Shown here: piece after piece, positions 1 to 7,224 of the stretch
How positions within the stretch are numbered: position 1 is the first letter of the stretch
Layout of the letters: each line of letters begins with the position of its first letter
NCBI GenBank assembly: GCA_002373775.1
Contig: DFJW01000075.1
Span: 38,877-48,957, forward strand
Direction of reading: 5' to 3'
DNA: 10,081 bases
Source of the DNA: Ruminococcus flavefaciens
Lineage (GTDB): Bacteria > Bacillota > Clostridia > Oscillospirales > Ruminococcaceae
Translations under genes and position numbers: made by a program
The notes under the pieces: generated by a model
Seen by the model: only the letters and a program-made list of their open reading frames with translations
Told to the model about the DNA's origin: nothing
Databases searched by the model: none

Positions 1-14
1 ACGCCTCCGTCAGA

Positions 15-54
15 GGGAACCCTTTCTCAAAATGGTTTTCCTCAAGGGGGGGTT
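15..54 (-). repeat. Hairpin-forming intergenic repeat, possible terminator
   Basis: This stretch lies just downstream of the flavin-reductase-like gene. On the minus strand it folds as two nested stems: an outer CCCTT/AAGGG and an inner AAAA/TTTT around CCA. It has no T tract after the stem, so it is not a textbook intrinsic terminator. It begins with GGGAACCCT, which recurs at 9870-9878 at the start of the terminator of the phosphorylase gene. That suggests both belong to a recurring hairpin type in this genome. Termination of the leftward unit is inferred from position only. Confidence 0.35.
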
Positions 55-79
55 ACGCATTACCACCGATCACCGGAGA

Positions 80-589
80 TCAATCGCGGACATAGGCGGC
101 AATGATCTCGGAGATATAGGCTTTATGGTAGGGATCCTTACTGAAGAAGACCTCTGGGATGCCATCGTTGGTGAGGAAATTCTTCTCGTTGAGGTCGTAG
201 CTGTAGAGTTTACGGCATACAAGGACGAGGTCGGCTTCGTTGAAGGCTGTGCAGCCGTCGAACTCGGCGGCAGTAAGTCCGGTCTCTTTGAGTTTATCGC
301 AGTCTCTTCCGGAATGTGCGCCGCAGAACGAGAGGGCTTTTCTGTACTGTTCGCTGAAGAAAGAGGCAGTGAAGCAATCGTTATCCTCGATAAAGCCGAA
401 GGTATAGCGGTTAGGGCGGATATAGCAGGTGAGGACGTTTCTGTTCCACAGCACGCCGAGCTGTCCCCATGAAGCGGTCATGGTATTGAATGAATCTCCG
501 CTTCCGGCAGTGATGAGCATCCACTCGTTGCCGATCTTGGTAAAGGGATTGAAGTTCAGTTCTTTGATGTCGATCTTTCTGAATGACAT
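80..589 (-). CDS. Flavin reductase family protein (FMN-binding split-barrel)
   Basis: This encodes 169 residues with no signal peptide, so it is cytosolic. The central run around residues 36-100 (N-TMTASWGQLGVLWN, then YIRPNRYTFGFIE, then SFFSEQYRKALSFCG followed by SGRDCDK) matches my memory of the flavoredoxin / flavin reductase-like FMN-binding family. Members bind FMN and use NAD(P)H or another donor to reduce flavin or an unknown partner; the actual substrate cannot be read from the sequence. The length is normal for the short single-domain members. The start is well supported by AAAGGAGGA 8 bases upstream of the ATG. It lies 42 bp after the Spo0A-like gene on the same strand with no obvious terminator between, so co-transcription is possible. 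There is no evident functional link to that regulator. Confidence 0.85.
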   Translation of the reverse strand: MSFRKIDIKELNFNPFTKIGNEWMLITAGSGDSFNTMTASWGQLGVLWNRNVLTCYIRPNRYTFGFIEDNDCFTASFFSEQYRKALSFCGAHSGRDCDKLKETGLTAAEFDGCTAFNEADLVLVCRKLYSYDLNEKNFLTNDGIPEVFFSKDPYHKAYISEIIAAYVRD

Positions 590-631
590 GGTAAAATCCT
601 CCTTTATGATACTGCCCTTTCCGCCGCAGGA

Positions 632-1387
632 TCACACTCTTCTGAGTGCTGATTTATACCTGAGTCTGAGTTTATCTGTCACAAGGGCGATGAACTCGGA
701 ATTGGTAGGTTTTCCCTTCCCGGTATCCACTGTATAGCCGAAGAAGGAATTGAGGGTATCCACGTTTCCCCTGTCCCATGCTATCTCGATCGCGTGACGG
801 ATAGCGCGTTCAACGCGGGAAGAGGTGGTATCGTAGATACCTGCCACTGTGGGGTAGAGCAGTTTTGTAACGCTGTCCAGCAGAGCCTTATCCTCGATAG
901 AATAGAGGATAGCGGTCCGCAGGTAATGGTAGCCCTTGATATGGGCAGGAACGCCCAGCTGGTGGATGATGTCGGTAACGACTATCTCCATATCGTCGCT
1001 GAGGCTGTTGACTCTGCTGCCGAGGGCTGAGTTTATGGCAGCGCAGAGGTCGTCCGCGCTGTAAGGTCTGAGAAGGAACTTGGAAGCGCCGTTCTCCATA
1101 ACTTGTCTTTCGATGAATTCGTTATCGTACTCGGAAGTGACTATGAAAACCGGCGGTTTTATCCCCAGCTCACGGACCTTCTTCATTATAGTAATGACAT
1201 CTCCGTTCTGGATGCTGATGTCCAGCACAGCCACATCCGGCGGATCGTTCCTGATAGATTCCAGTATCACACCGGGATCCTTTTTTCTCGTATAGGCATA
1301 CATGCCTCTTTCACGGAGCTTATTTGCGGTGCTCACACCTGTTTCGGCAGAATCGTCGCCGATAAGTACTCTGACCTTTTCATTCAT
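632..1387 (-). CDS. spo0A: Spo0A-like response regulator
   Basis: This encodes 251 residues. An in-frame ATG exists further upstream at 1456, but the ATG at 1387 is preferred. It has a GGGAGGT ribosome binding site at proper spacing and begins [12 protein letters not shown], as Spo0A receivers do. Residues 1-125 form a receiver with the acidic pair D11/D12, phospho-acceptor D56 and switch T84. Residues about 140-251 are the Spo0A DNA-binding domain, with strongly conserved stretches ([40 protein letters not shown]). Spo0A is the master regulator of sporulation and transition state in Firmicutes and binds 0A boxes when phosphorylated. Two oddities are visible: the conserved receiver Lys is Arg (R107 in LLRPY), and the Met-Pro usually following the phospho-Asp is missing (D-I-S-I-Q-N-G). 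Many ruminococci do not sporulate, so the gene may have another role. The assignment rests on the output domain and is firm; signalling competence is uncertain. Confidence 0.93.
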   Translation of the reverse strand: MNEKVRVLIGDDSAETGVSTANKLRERGMYAYTRKKDPGVILESIRNDPPDVAVLDISIQNGDVITIMKKVRELGIKPPVFIVTSEYDNEFIERQVMENGASKFLLRPYSADDLCAAINSALGSRVNSLSDDMEIVVTDIIHQLGVPAHIKGYHYLRTAILYSIEDKALLDSVTKLLYPTVAGIYDTTSSRVERAIRHAIEIAWDRGNVDTLNSFFGYTVDTGKGKPTNSEFIALVTDKLRLRYKSALRRV

Positions 1388-1589
1388 TGTTTTATACCTC
1401 CCTTTGTTCTTCACCGTAAAATTCTTGTTGGCGGTGACCGAATAATATGATATCACAGAGATACAGGGAGGCGCAACGGTTTATTTTAGGTAAAAAGGCA
1501 GACCGGGTACGGGAAATGCCGTATCGCAGAAGTTCACCTGACGCATGTCGCGGGACGGTGAACAGCCGTGGAAAATGGGGGACTGAGTA
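1388..1589. other. Gene-free gap between the HAD gene and spo0A
   Basis: No convincing gene lies in this 202-bp gap. It holds the leader and presumably the promoter of the Spo0A-like gene, and the end of the GH95 operon. I see a 6-bp inverted repeat TCACCG / CGGTGA at 1411-1416 and 1432-1437, with half-site centres about 21 bp apart, right upstream of the ribosome binding site. A second inverted repeat, TTCACC / GGTGAA, lies at 1533-1538 and 1557-1562. The motif CGGTGA is shared by both, so they could be related binding sites, but the repeats are short. A TATTAT at 1442-1447 (minus strand) could be a -10 box, but no good -35 accompanies it. Confidence 0.4.
1493..1525 (-). terminator. Weak candidate terminator of the GH95-GH26-HAD operon
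   Basis: On the minus strand, a 7-bp stem (GATACGG / CCGTACC with one G-T pair, loop CATTTC) is followed after nine bases by TTTTT. An alternative fold pairs GGCA with TGCC directly before the T run. Either could stop transcription leaving the HAD gene, but the stem is imperfect and the distance to the T run in the better stem is long, so this is tentative. Confidence 0.3.
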
Positions 1590-2918
1590 TCATTTGCGCT
1601 TTTTTCTGCGTTTTATGGTGTTTTTTCCGCGTCCCATTATGTCGTCAACGATGTTTCTGACCTTGGTCTCGGGCGGGAACATCTTATCAGCCAGCTCCTG
1701 AAGGGAGTTGCGTTTCACGTTCTTTCTGCGGAAATTGACTATATCCGGCTCTTTTACCGATGAAGCCCATTTTTTCAGCATATCCGGCGAGAGATAGGGC
1801 GTGAAGAATTCCCTGTCGCCGGAGGCACAGAACTTTTCGACAAATTCCGCCGGCATCTCGCATCCGCCGTAGCCGTATTTGTCGAGGAAATCCCCGAATT
1901 GTTCCTCGAACATGAGTTCAAAATCATCCTTGCCGTCCAGCATGGTCTCATCGGAGACCATCGCTTTTATTATATTCGCCAGTCTGCCGGAAGGTGTATA
2001 GCCGTCGCCGAGTCGGCTGAGAGCGCCGAGAACGATGAAGCCCATCATGTACTTATCGCCGCAGAAGTCGCTGAGAGCCACTTTGTTCTGGGGAACATCG
2101 AAGCCGTAGACGGCATAAAGCCCCAGCATGCAGCGTATGGCGAGGTACTCCGGCTTGTCGTAGTCCAGCAGTTTCTTTTCCGCGATGTACTCCGCAAGTC
2201 TGCCTGAACGGGACATCAGCGCGGAAGGCTGGCTCATCATCAGAGCCTTTGCACCGTGAGTTATGGCAAGTTCCACGTCGAAGGCGATGTCGCCGCCGAT
2301 ATGCAGCAGTCTGTCGGCAGGGATGCCTGCCTTTTCCAGTGCAGGAGAGAACCAGCTTTTACCGGTGCAGTCCTTTATCTCAGAGACCACCACCAGTCCG
2401 TCATAGGAACCGTAGCCGCAGTTTTCCAGCACATGCTCTATGACCTCACGGGGATAAATGGTCTCGGCAACTATTATCACACGCTTCTTTGCATCCTTTG
2501 CACAGCGGAAAAGCTGTTTACCGCATTCTCTCGGGAAGGCGAAATGCTCGAAAAGCTCGCACTCACGTTCTTTCAGCCGGTCTATGCCCAGCTGGCTCAC
2601 ACCGCTGAGCTTGCGGAAGATGTCGTATATCTTATCCAGTTTCACCCTGACCGGAAGTTCCGCTTTACGCAGGGCAGCATCTCCGGCGGAGACACGCAGG
2701 GAGGTGAAGCTGTCCTTTCCGGCGCTGAAACCAGCGAATTCGTCCTCCATGAAGCCGAACATGTCCGAAAGGTCGGAAAACGGCAGGTTTATGAGGACGT
2801 CCTTCATTTTCATGGTGACCGCTTTGCATCTGCTGTTGTTTATCTCGCTCATGAGCTTGTCCATGAGTTCCTGCTGGGATGCTGAAAGCGGCCGCTTTAT
2901 TTCTCTGTTCATCAGCAT
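1590..2918 (-). CDS. HAD-superfamily-like protein with degenerate catalytic motifs
   Basis: This encodes 442 residues, cytosolic, with a basic tail (RRKKRK). Residues 30-225 resemble the predicted HAD hydrolases of the COG5610 type often met near glycan genes. The typical order is visible: a motif-I-like strand at 34-47, KLDKIYDIF at 94-101, a motif-II strand RVIIVAETIYP at 146-156, a motif-III Lys (K187) and a motif-IV-like HIGGDIAFDVE at 206-216. Aligned by eye to the family pattern SFDxFDTL, the nucleophile Asp is Lys (K37), the motif-II Ser is Ala (A151), and the first motif-IV Asp is Gly (G209). K187 and D214 remain. It is therefore probably not a working phosphatase. Residues 250-442 show no domain I recognise. 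The start at 2918 follows the GH26 stop by 7 bp and has GGAGG 12 bases upstream; ATG 2912 is an alternative. Its place in the operon suggests a role in glycan handling, which remains unproven. Confidence 0.7.
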   Translation of the reverse strand: MLMNREIKRPLSASQQELMDKLMSEINNSRCKAVTMKMKDVLINLPFSDLSDMFGFMEDEFAGFSAGKDSFTSLRVSAGDAALRKAELPVRVKLDKIYDIFRKLSGVSQLGIDRLKERECELFEHFAFPRECGKQLFRCAKDAKKRVIIVAETIYPREVIEHVLENCGYGSYDGLVVVSEIKDCTGKSWFSPALEKAGIPADRLLHIGGDIAFDVELAITHGAKALMMSQPSALMSRSGRLAEYIAEKKLLDYDKPEYLAIRCMLGLYAVYGFDVPQNKVALSDFCGDKYMMGFIVLGALSRLGDGYTPSGRLANIIKAMVSDETMLDGKDDFELMFEEQFGDFLDKYGYGGCEMPAEFVEKFCASGDREFFTPYLSPDMLKKWASSVKEPDIVNFRRKNVKRNSLQELADKMFPPETKVRNIVDDIMGRGKNTIKRRKKRK

Positions 2919-2925
2919 TTCCGTA

Positions 2926-4683
2926 TCATTCCTCCGGTTCGGTCGAAGATGTTTCGGCGGATGTTTCCTCCTCAGAGGGGGCGGAAGTGTCTTCTGTACC
3001 GGAAGGAGCCTCGGAAGTCTCCTCGGTCTCAGTTTCAGATGAAGCCTCGGTGGTCACCTCTTCCTTGTAGCCGCTGAGCGAACGGTATTCGTCCAGCGTC
3101 ATAGCGCCTTTGGAATTGTAGCAGCGGATGAGGTTCTCCTTGGAGGTGAATTCCTCGGAGTACCCGCCCTTTTCGTCCCGGACGTACTTTCCGAACCAGA
3201 GACCGAAGAAGGACCACACCGCATTATCCCGGAATTCAGCGTCTATATCCGGGACGCTTCCGCATTCGCTGAGGGCTATGAGCTTGTCCGTGCCTGCGAA
3301 TTTCTGCACAGCAGCGAACCTTTCGTAGAAGCGGTCACCGTAGTTGCTGGCGTCGTTCACATAGAGGTCAACGGCGGCGATGTCGAAAGTGTCCTTGTCA
3401 ACGAGAGTGTCCGCACTCTGACCGTTCCATATCCAGATGAGATTATCCAGTTCGAAAAATCCGGTCATTCTTGTATACATCAGCTTCCAGAGCCATTTGT
3501 AAGCCTTTTCGCCGGAGGCTCCCCACCAGTACCAGTCGCCGCTGCCTTCCGGGAGAGGTCTCCAGAGTACCGGCACGCCTTTGTTTTTAAGTGAAGTGAG
3601 CTGACCTGCCATGCGGTCGATGTCCAGTATCAGACTGTAGCACTGCTCCGGTATCTTTCCTTCGCCGTAGAGTCCGCGTATCTCCTCCTCGGTCAGCAGG
3701 GCGATGTCCTCATCGGTAACTGCGTCAGCCAGCGAGAAATCGGTATCCTCGGCTCTTATGCCGCTCTTCTTGGAGGGACTGTTCCAGAACCACGAAACAC
3801 AGGAGATACCGCCGTTCCTGTACCAGTCCGCACAGGCATCGACATAGCGGAAACTCTCATCAAGGTCGCCTTCGGGAATGGAGAAATTGGTGAACCGTAT
3901 TACCGGATATTTGCCGGTGGTCTTGTAAATGAGGTCAAGCTCGGCGTTGTCGGGCGCTGAGGCATACTGACCGGTTATGGTATACTTGCCGTAGTTTTCG
4001 GAAAGGAAGGTCATGAGTTCCTTTGCCGCCTTTGCAGCGTTCTTGTTGGAGAGTTTGTCGGTAGCATCGTAGCTTATCTCGGCAAGACTGCTGCTGTTGG
4101 CGAGTTTCATGTGGTCGATGCAGATATTCCCGTCCTCGGGAGATACGTCGATATTTGAGCGTCCCTTGGTGAGGAATACGCCGTGGACCGTTATCTGCGT
4201 GAATTTGCCGTCGGATTTTGTAGTGAAATCCGTGAGCCTTGTGCCGTTGAGTGAGACGCGGCATTTCACAGCCTTGTCGGCGGCGATGTTGAAGGAAAGG
4301 TCATAGTGCTGATTGCTGGGCGCTTCCACACTGAAGGACACGAAACCTGTGCCGTCAGAGGGAAATCCCGTGATATAGCCTTTTCCGCTGAAGTTCTTCT
4401 TGGATGAAGCCACCTCCAGACCGGAAGAGCATCTTGCGTTCTCCGCCTCATAGAAATCCCATGTGTCCTTTGCTTCGATAGCAGGATAAGTGACCTCGAC
4501 TTCGGGATATGTCTCTACGGGGATGATCTCAGTGCTGCCTGAGATGTCGGTGATGCTTTCTGATACGGCATCTGATGAACCGCTGTTCTCGTCCTCACCG
4601 CCAGACTTTTTCGAATTGCATGAGACCGCCGAGAGCGCCATGACGACGGCAGCGGCGAATGAAGTATATCTGCGAATGTCCAT
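2926..4683 (-). CDS. Surface lipoprotein GH26 enzyme (probable beta-mannanase) with CBM35-like module
   Basis: This encodes 585 residues. The N-terminus is a lipoprotein signal (MDIRRY, hydrophobic core, AVSC) with Cys22 as the lipidation site, so it should sit on the outer face of the membrane. A Ser/Glu-rich linker runs to about 70. Residues about 73-198 look like a CBM35-type carbohydrate-binding module (FYEAENA start, HYDLSFNIA, ending IDHMKLA). Residues about 210-535 are GH26: GQYASAPDN, WFWNSP at 298-303, VLWRPLPEGSGDWYWWG at 372-388, LIWIWNG and LIALSECGS. The expected acid/base is E379 and the nucleophile is E473. The His that normally precedes the acid/base is Pro378. GH26 enzymes mostly cleave beta-1,4-mannan; a few act on beta-1,3-xylan or mixed-linkage glucan. 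Residues 541-585 are almost only Ser, Thr, Glu, Ala and Pro with no module behind them. No dockerin is seen. AAAGGAG lies 6 bases before the ATG; the gap to GH95 upstream is 14 bp. Confidence 0.87.
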   Translation of the reverse strand: MDIRRYTSFAAAVVMALSAVSCNSKKSGGEDENSGSSDAVSESITDISGSTEIIPVETYPEVEVTYPAIEAKDTWDFYEAENARCSSGLEVASSKKNFSGKGYITGFPSDGTGFVSFSVEAPSNQHYDLSFNIAADKAVKCRVSLNGTRLTDFTTKSDGKFTQITVHGVFLTKGRSNIDVSPEDGNICIDHMKLANSSSLAEISYDATDKLSNKNAAKAAKELMTFLSENYGKYTITGQYASAPDNAELDLIYKTTGKYPVIRFTNFSIPEGDLDESFRYVDACADWYRNGGISCVSWFWNSPSKKSGIRAEDTDFSLADAVTDEDIALLTEEEIRGLYGEGKIPEQCYSLILDIDRMAGQLTSLKNKGVPVLWRPLPEGSGDWYWWGASGEKAYKWLWKLMYTRMTGFFELDNLIWIWNGQSADTLVDKDTFDIAAVDLYVNDASNYGDRFYERFAAVQKFAGTDKLIALSECGSVPDIDAEFRDNAVWSFFGLWFGKYVRDEKGGYSEEFTSKENLIRCYNSKGAMTLDEYRSLSGYKEEVTTEASSETETEETSEAPSGTEDTSAPSEEETSAETSSTEPEE

Positions 4684-4697
4684 TGTTTCTCCTTTGT

Positions 4698-7016
4698 TTA
4701 TGCTTTTACAGTATATGTTTTTCCCTTTTCGGTGTTGAATATTATCACGTCGTCCTCAATGCGTGAACCCACGGTCGCTCCTCCGCAGATGACGCTGACT
4801 ACGCAGTTCGCGCGGAGACGGCATTCGCCGCCGCATCCGGAGGTTATCTCAGCACGGGTGAGCTTTCCGTTTGTCCACTCGATGTCCACAGTGAATCCGC
4901 CCTTGGCACGGAGTCCGTAAACGTGTCCGCTGCTCCACTCATCCGGCAGTGCAGGCAGGAGATTTATCTCACCGCAGCAGCTCTGCATGAGCGCTTCGGC
5001 AATGGCAGCAGTGCCGCCGAAATTTCCGTCTATCTGGAAAGGCGGATGCAGATCTGTCATATTGGGATTGGTAGAGTGAGCCAGCAGCTTTTTCAGATTC
5101 TCGTAGACCATCCTGCTGTCGTAGAGACGTGCCCACATATTGCATATCCATGCACAGCTCCAGCCGGTGTGTCCGCCGCCGTGTATGAGACGGCGTACCA
5201 GTGTCGCTCTTGCCGCATCCGCCAGTTTCGGAGTCCTGTGGGGAGAGATGAGGTCAGCCGGATGAAGGGCGAAGAGCTGGGAAACGTGTCTGTGACCTAT
5301 CTCGGCTTCATCGTAATCCACTGCCCATTCCTTTATCTGACCGTACTTGCCTATCTCGGGCTGGGGCAGCTTTTTCAGCATTTTTCTGAGCTTTGCCGCA
5401 AAAGTCTTATCTCTGCCGAGTATCTCGGCGGACTTTATGACATCGGTGAAGAGCACGGTGATTATCTGCGAGTCCATGGAAGGACCTATGCAGAGACATC
5501 CCTTCACGCCCTTGTCGGTGATGTAGGTGTTCTCCGGCGAAACGGAGGGACACGTCACAAGCTGACCTTCCTCGTTCTCGATGAGGTATTCTGCGAAGAA
5601 TTCCGCAGCTTCCTTCATTATATGGTACTTCTCGGCAAGGAATTCCCTGTCGAGGGTGTATTCGTAGTGTTCGAAGATATGGAGAGCAAGCCATGCACCG
5701 CCGGTGGGCCAGATAGTTGCCGGCATCCAGAGGTCCTGTGGCGCAGTATCTCCCCATATATCGGTGTTATGGTGACACACGAAGCCGTGCTTTACGCCGT
5801 ACATCTCCTTCGCGGTGATCCTTCCGTTCTCGCATACTCTTTCAAGCAGGTCGAAGAGCGGCAGGTGACATTCGGAGAGGTTGCAGCTCTCGGCGCACCA
5901 GTAGTTCATCTCGGTGTTTATGTTGACTGTATATCTGCTTCCCCATGCCGGCCACATATTCTCGTTCCATATGCCTTGCAGGTTCATGGGCTGAGTGCCG
6001 GGACGGCTTGCGGATATCATGAGGTAGCGTCCGAAATTGAAGTAAAGCTCTATGAGCTTGTTGTCGTGGATAAGGCGCTCGCAGTCCTTGTTGTCCAGTT
6101 CATCGCCTTTGAGACGGGTTATGCGGCGGTCGGTGGTGAGGGAACTGATATCTGTACCGCTGTTGTCGTTGAGGGAGAGTTCCACTCTGTCGAAGAGTTC
6201 ACGGTAGTCGTTGACGTGGCGGAGATAGAGCTCGTCATACTCGGACTTCAGTGCCATTTCAGCGTCCACAACAGCTGAGCTGACGTAGTTTTCGCCATAG
6301 AAGCTTGTGCGGACGGACAGCACTATCATAGCCTCATCAGCGCCTTCAACGGACAATTTTCCGCCGATAGTGCGCACTTTTCCGTGCCTTGCGGAAGCGC
6401 CGACAGCAGCGGCGAAGAAAATGCCGTCACGGCTGCCTGTGCCGCCGGTATAGAGCAGCATATCCTTTTCACAGGGACGGTTGTCGTCGTAGTAATCGTC
6501 TCTGCCGTCGATATTGCAGGTGAAGGTGACAGAGCCGGGCTTGTCGGCGAAAATATGGATGACCATTACCTCGTCGGGAGCTGAGACGAATACTTCACGG
6601 GTGAAATTCACTTCGTTCGCCGTGAAAGACACAGTAGCAAGAGCACTGCCGATATCCAGCGAACGCGAGTATTCCTTTGCTTTTCCGGGGAGTTCCATAT
6701 TTATAGAGAGGTCGCCCAGCGGCATGTAGTGGCGTGAATTCGGTGTAACGCCCTGGAGTTTTTTGAAAGCGATGTCCTCTGCGGCAGGGATGTCGCCTTT
6801 TTTCAGCAGTTCGCGCACTTCTCTGAGTCCTTCCGCAGCATCGGGATTGACTCTGTGGCGCAGACCGCCGGACCAGACGGAATCCTCGTTAAGACGGATA
6901 AGTTCATCGGCAGTTTTTCCGAATATCATGCCGCCTATGCGTCCGTTTCCGACGGGAAGAGCGCTGTTGAAGTCATCAGCGGGTGTATCGTATCTCAGTA
7001 ATGTTTCTTTAGCCAT
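4698..7016 (-). CDS. GH95 family alpha-L-fucosidase or alpha-L-galactosidase, cytosolic
   Basis: This encodes 772 residues, typical GH95 length, with no signal peptide, so it acts in the cytosol on imported oligosaccharides. An N-terminal beta-sandwich (about 5-265) opens with LPVGNGRIGGMIFG and LNEDSVWSGG. The (alpha/alpha)6 barrel spans about 300-680 with ASRPGTQPMNLQGIWN, VNINTEMNYW (364-373), CPSVSPENTY and QIDGNFGGTA, and a C-terminal beta domain follows. By analogy with the Bifidobacterium alpha-1,2-fucosidase AfcA (inverting, with Glu566, Asp766, Asn421 and Asn423), the matching residues are E495, D663, N365 and N367; this mapping is by motif. The residue two before N365 is Thr363, where fucosidases have His. 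As I recall, Thr is found in the Bacteroides GH95 alpha-L-galactosidase, so L-galactose may be the true target. AGGAG lies 8 bases before the ATG. It is the first gene of the operon, with a promoter at 7095-7123. Confidence 0.92.
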   Translation of the reverse strand: MAKETLLRYDTPADDFNSALPVGNGRIGGMIFGKTADELIRLNEDSVWSGGLRHRVNPDAAEGLREVRELLKKGDIPAAEDIAFKKLQGVTPNSRHYMPLGDLSINMELPGKAKEYSRSLDIGSALATVSFTANEVNFTREVFVSAPDEVMVIHIFADKPGSVTFTCNIDGRDDYYDDNRPCEKDMLLYTGGTGSRDGIFFAAAVGASARHGKVRTIGGKLSVEGADEAMIVLSVRTSFYGENYVSSAVVDAEMALKSEYDELYLRHVNDYRELFDRVELSLNDNSGTDISSLTTDRRITRLKGDELDNKDCERLIHDNKLIELYFNFGRYLMISASRPGTQPMNLQGIWNENMWPAWGSRYTVNINTEMNYWCAESCNLSECHLPLFDLLERVCENGRITAKEMYGVKHGFVCHHNTDIWGDTAPQDLWMPATIWPTGGAWLALHIFEHYEYTLDREFLAEKYHIMKEAAEFFAEYLIENEEGQLVTCPSVSPENTYITDKGVKGCLCIGPSMDSQIITVLFTDVIKSAEILGRDKTFAAKLRKMLKKLPQPEIGKYGQIKEWAVDYDEAEIGHRHVSQLFALHPADLISPHRTPKLADAARATLVRRLIHGGGHTGWSCAWICNMWARLYDSRMVYENLKKLLAHSTNPNMTDLHPPFQIDGNFGGTAAIAEALMQSCCGEINLLPALPDEWSSGHVYGLRAKGGFTVDIEWTNGKLTRAEITSGCGGECRLRANCVVSVICGGATVGSRIEDDVIIFNTEKGKTYTVKA

Positions 7017-7052
7017 ATTGTGTACTCCTGACGGTATAATGAGGTAGAGTCA

Positions 7053-7071
7053 CCGGAACACATCGTTCCGG
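7053..7071 (-). promoter_or_regulatory. Leader hairpin of the GH95 operon
   Basis: A perfect 7-bp inverted repeat, CCGGAAC / GTTCCGG, with a 5-base loop. It can be extended by three more pairs across one bulged A. It lies between the predicted transcription start (near 7088) and the GH95 ribosome binding site, so it would form in the mRNA leader or serve as a DNA operator. Its core CCGGAAC..GTTCC.GGATG recurs at 9975-9996. Confidence 0.5.
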
Positions 7072-7094
7072 ATGACTTATATCTATATCATTAT

Positions 7095-7123
7095 ATTATA
7101 ACATACATCCGGGAAAATAGCAA
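7095..7123 (-). promoter_or_regulatory. Promoter of the GH95-GH26-HAD operon
   Basis: On the minus strand, TTGCTA (7118-7123, four of six matches to TTGACA) is separated by exactly 17 bases from a perfect TATAAT (7095-7100). A second overlapping TATAAT sits at 7090-7095. This is a housekeeping sigma-type promoter and would start transcription near 7088, giving a leader of about 70 bases. It is the only good promoter seen ahead of the three genes. Confidence 0.7.
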
Positions 7124-7163
7124 GTAGTGAGTGAAAAGTAGAGAGTAGTAAGTAGAGAGTAGA
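7122..7163. repeat. Three 14-bp tandem repeats
   Basis: Three back-to-back 14-bp units begin at 7122, 7136 and 7150, each starting AAGTAG and containing GAGT. The second and third share AAGTAGAGAGTAG exactly; the first differs at a few bases. They touch the -35 box of the minus-strand promoter. Purine-rich tandem runs like this are common between genes of gut Firmicutes, and no function is implied by the sequence. Confidence 0.75.
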
Positions 7164-7193
7164 AATGTAGGGGCGGCGTTCCGCCGCCCGGGA
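7161..7193. repeat. REP-like hairpin repeat, copy A
   Basis: The unit AGAAATGTAG plus a hairpin, with a perfect 8-bp stem GGGCGGCG / CGCCGCCC around the loop TTC, then GGGA. It matches copy B at 7225-7256 with a 64-base offset. This looks like a small dispersed palindromic element of the kind seen between genes in ruminococci. Confidence 0.7.
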
Positions 7194-7224
7194 AGTTAGG
7201 AAAAGGGAGCAGAAAGAAGAAAGC

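Noticed and set aside
1543..1552. Possible 0A box (TGTCGCG) upstream of the Spo0A-like gene
   Set aside because: It matches TGTCGAA at only five of seven bases and lies about 160 bp from the start codon; such a match is expected by chance.
2256..2885. A 209-codon open frame on the plus strand
   Set aside because: It is antisense to the HAD-like gene, whose motifs and operon position are convincing.
2926..3066. Dockerin or cohesin on the GH26 protein
   Set aside because: The C-terminus is a plain Ser/Thr/Glu-rich tail with no calcium-binding-loop repeats.
4923..6278. A 451-codon open frame on the plus strand
   Set aside because: It lies wholly antisense to the well-conserved GH95 gene, has no family-like motifs, and exists because of the codon bias of the opposite strand.
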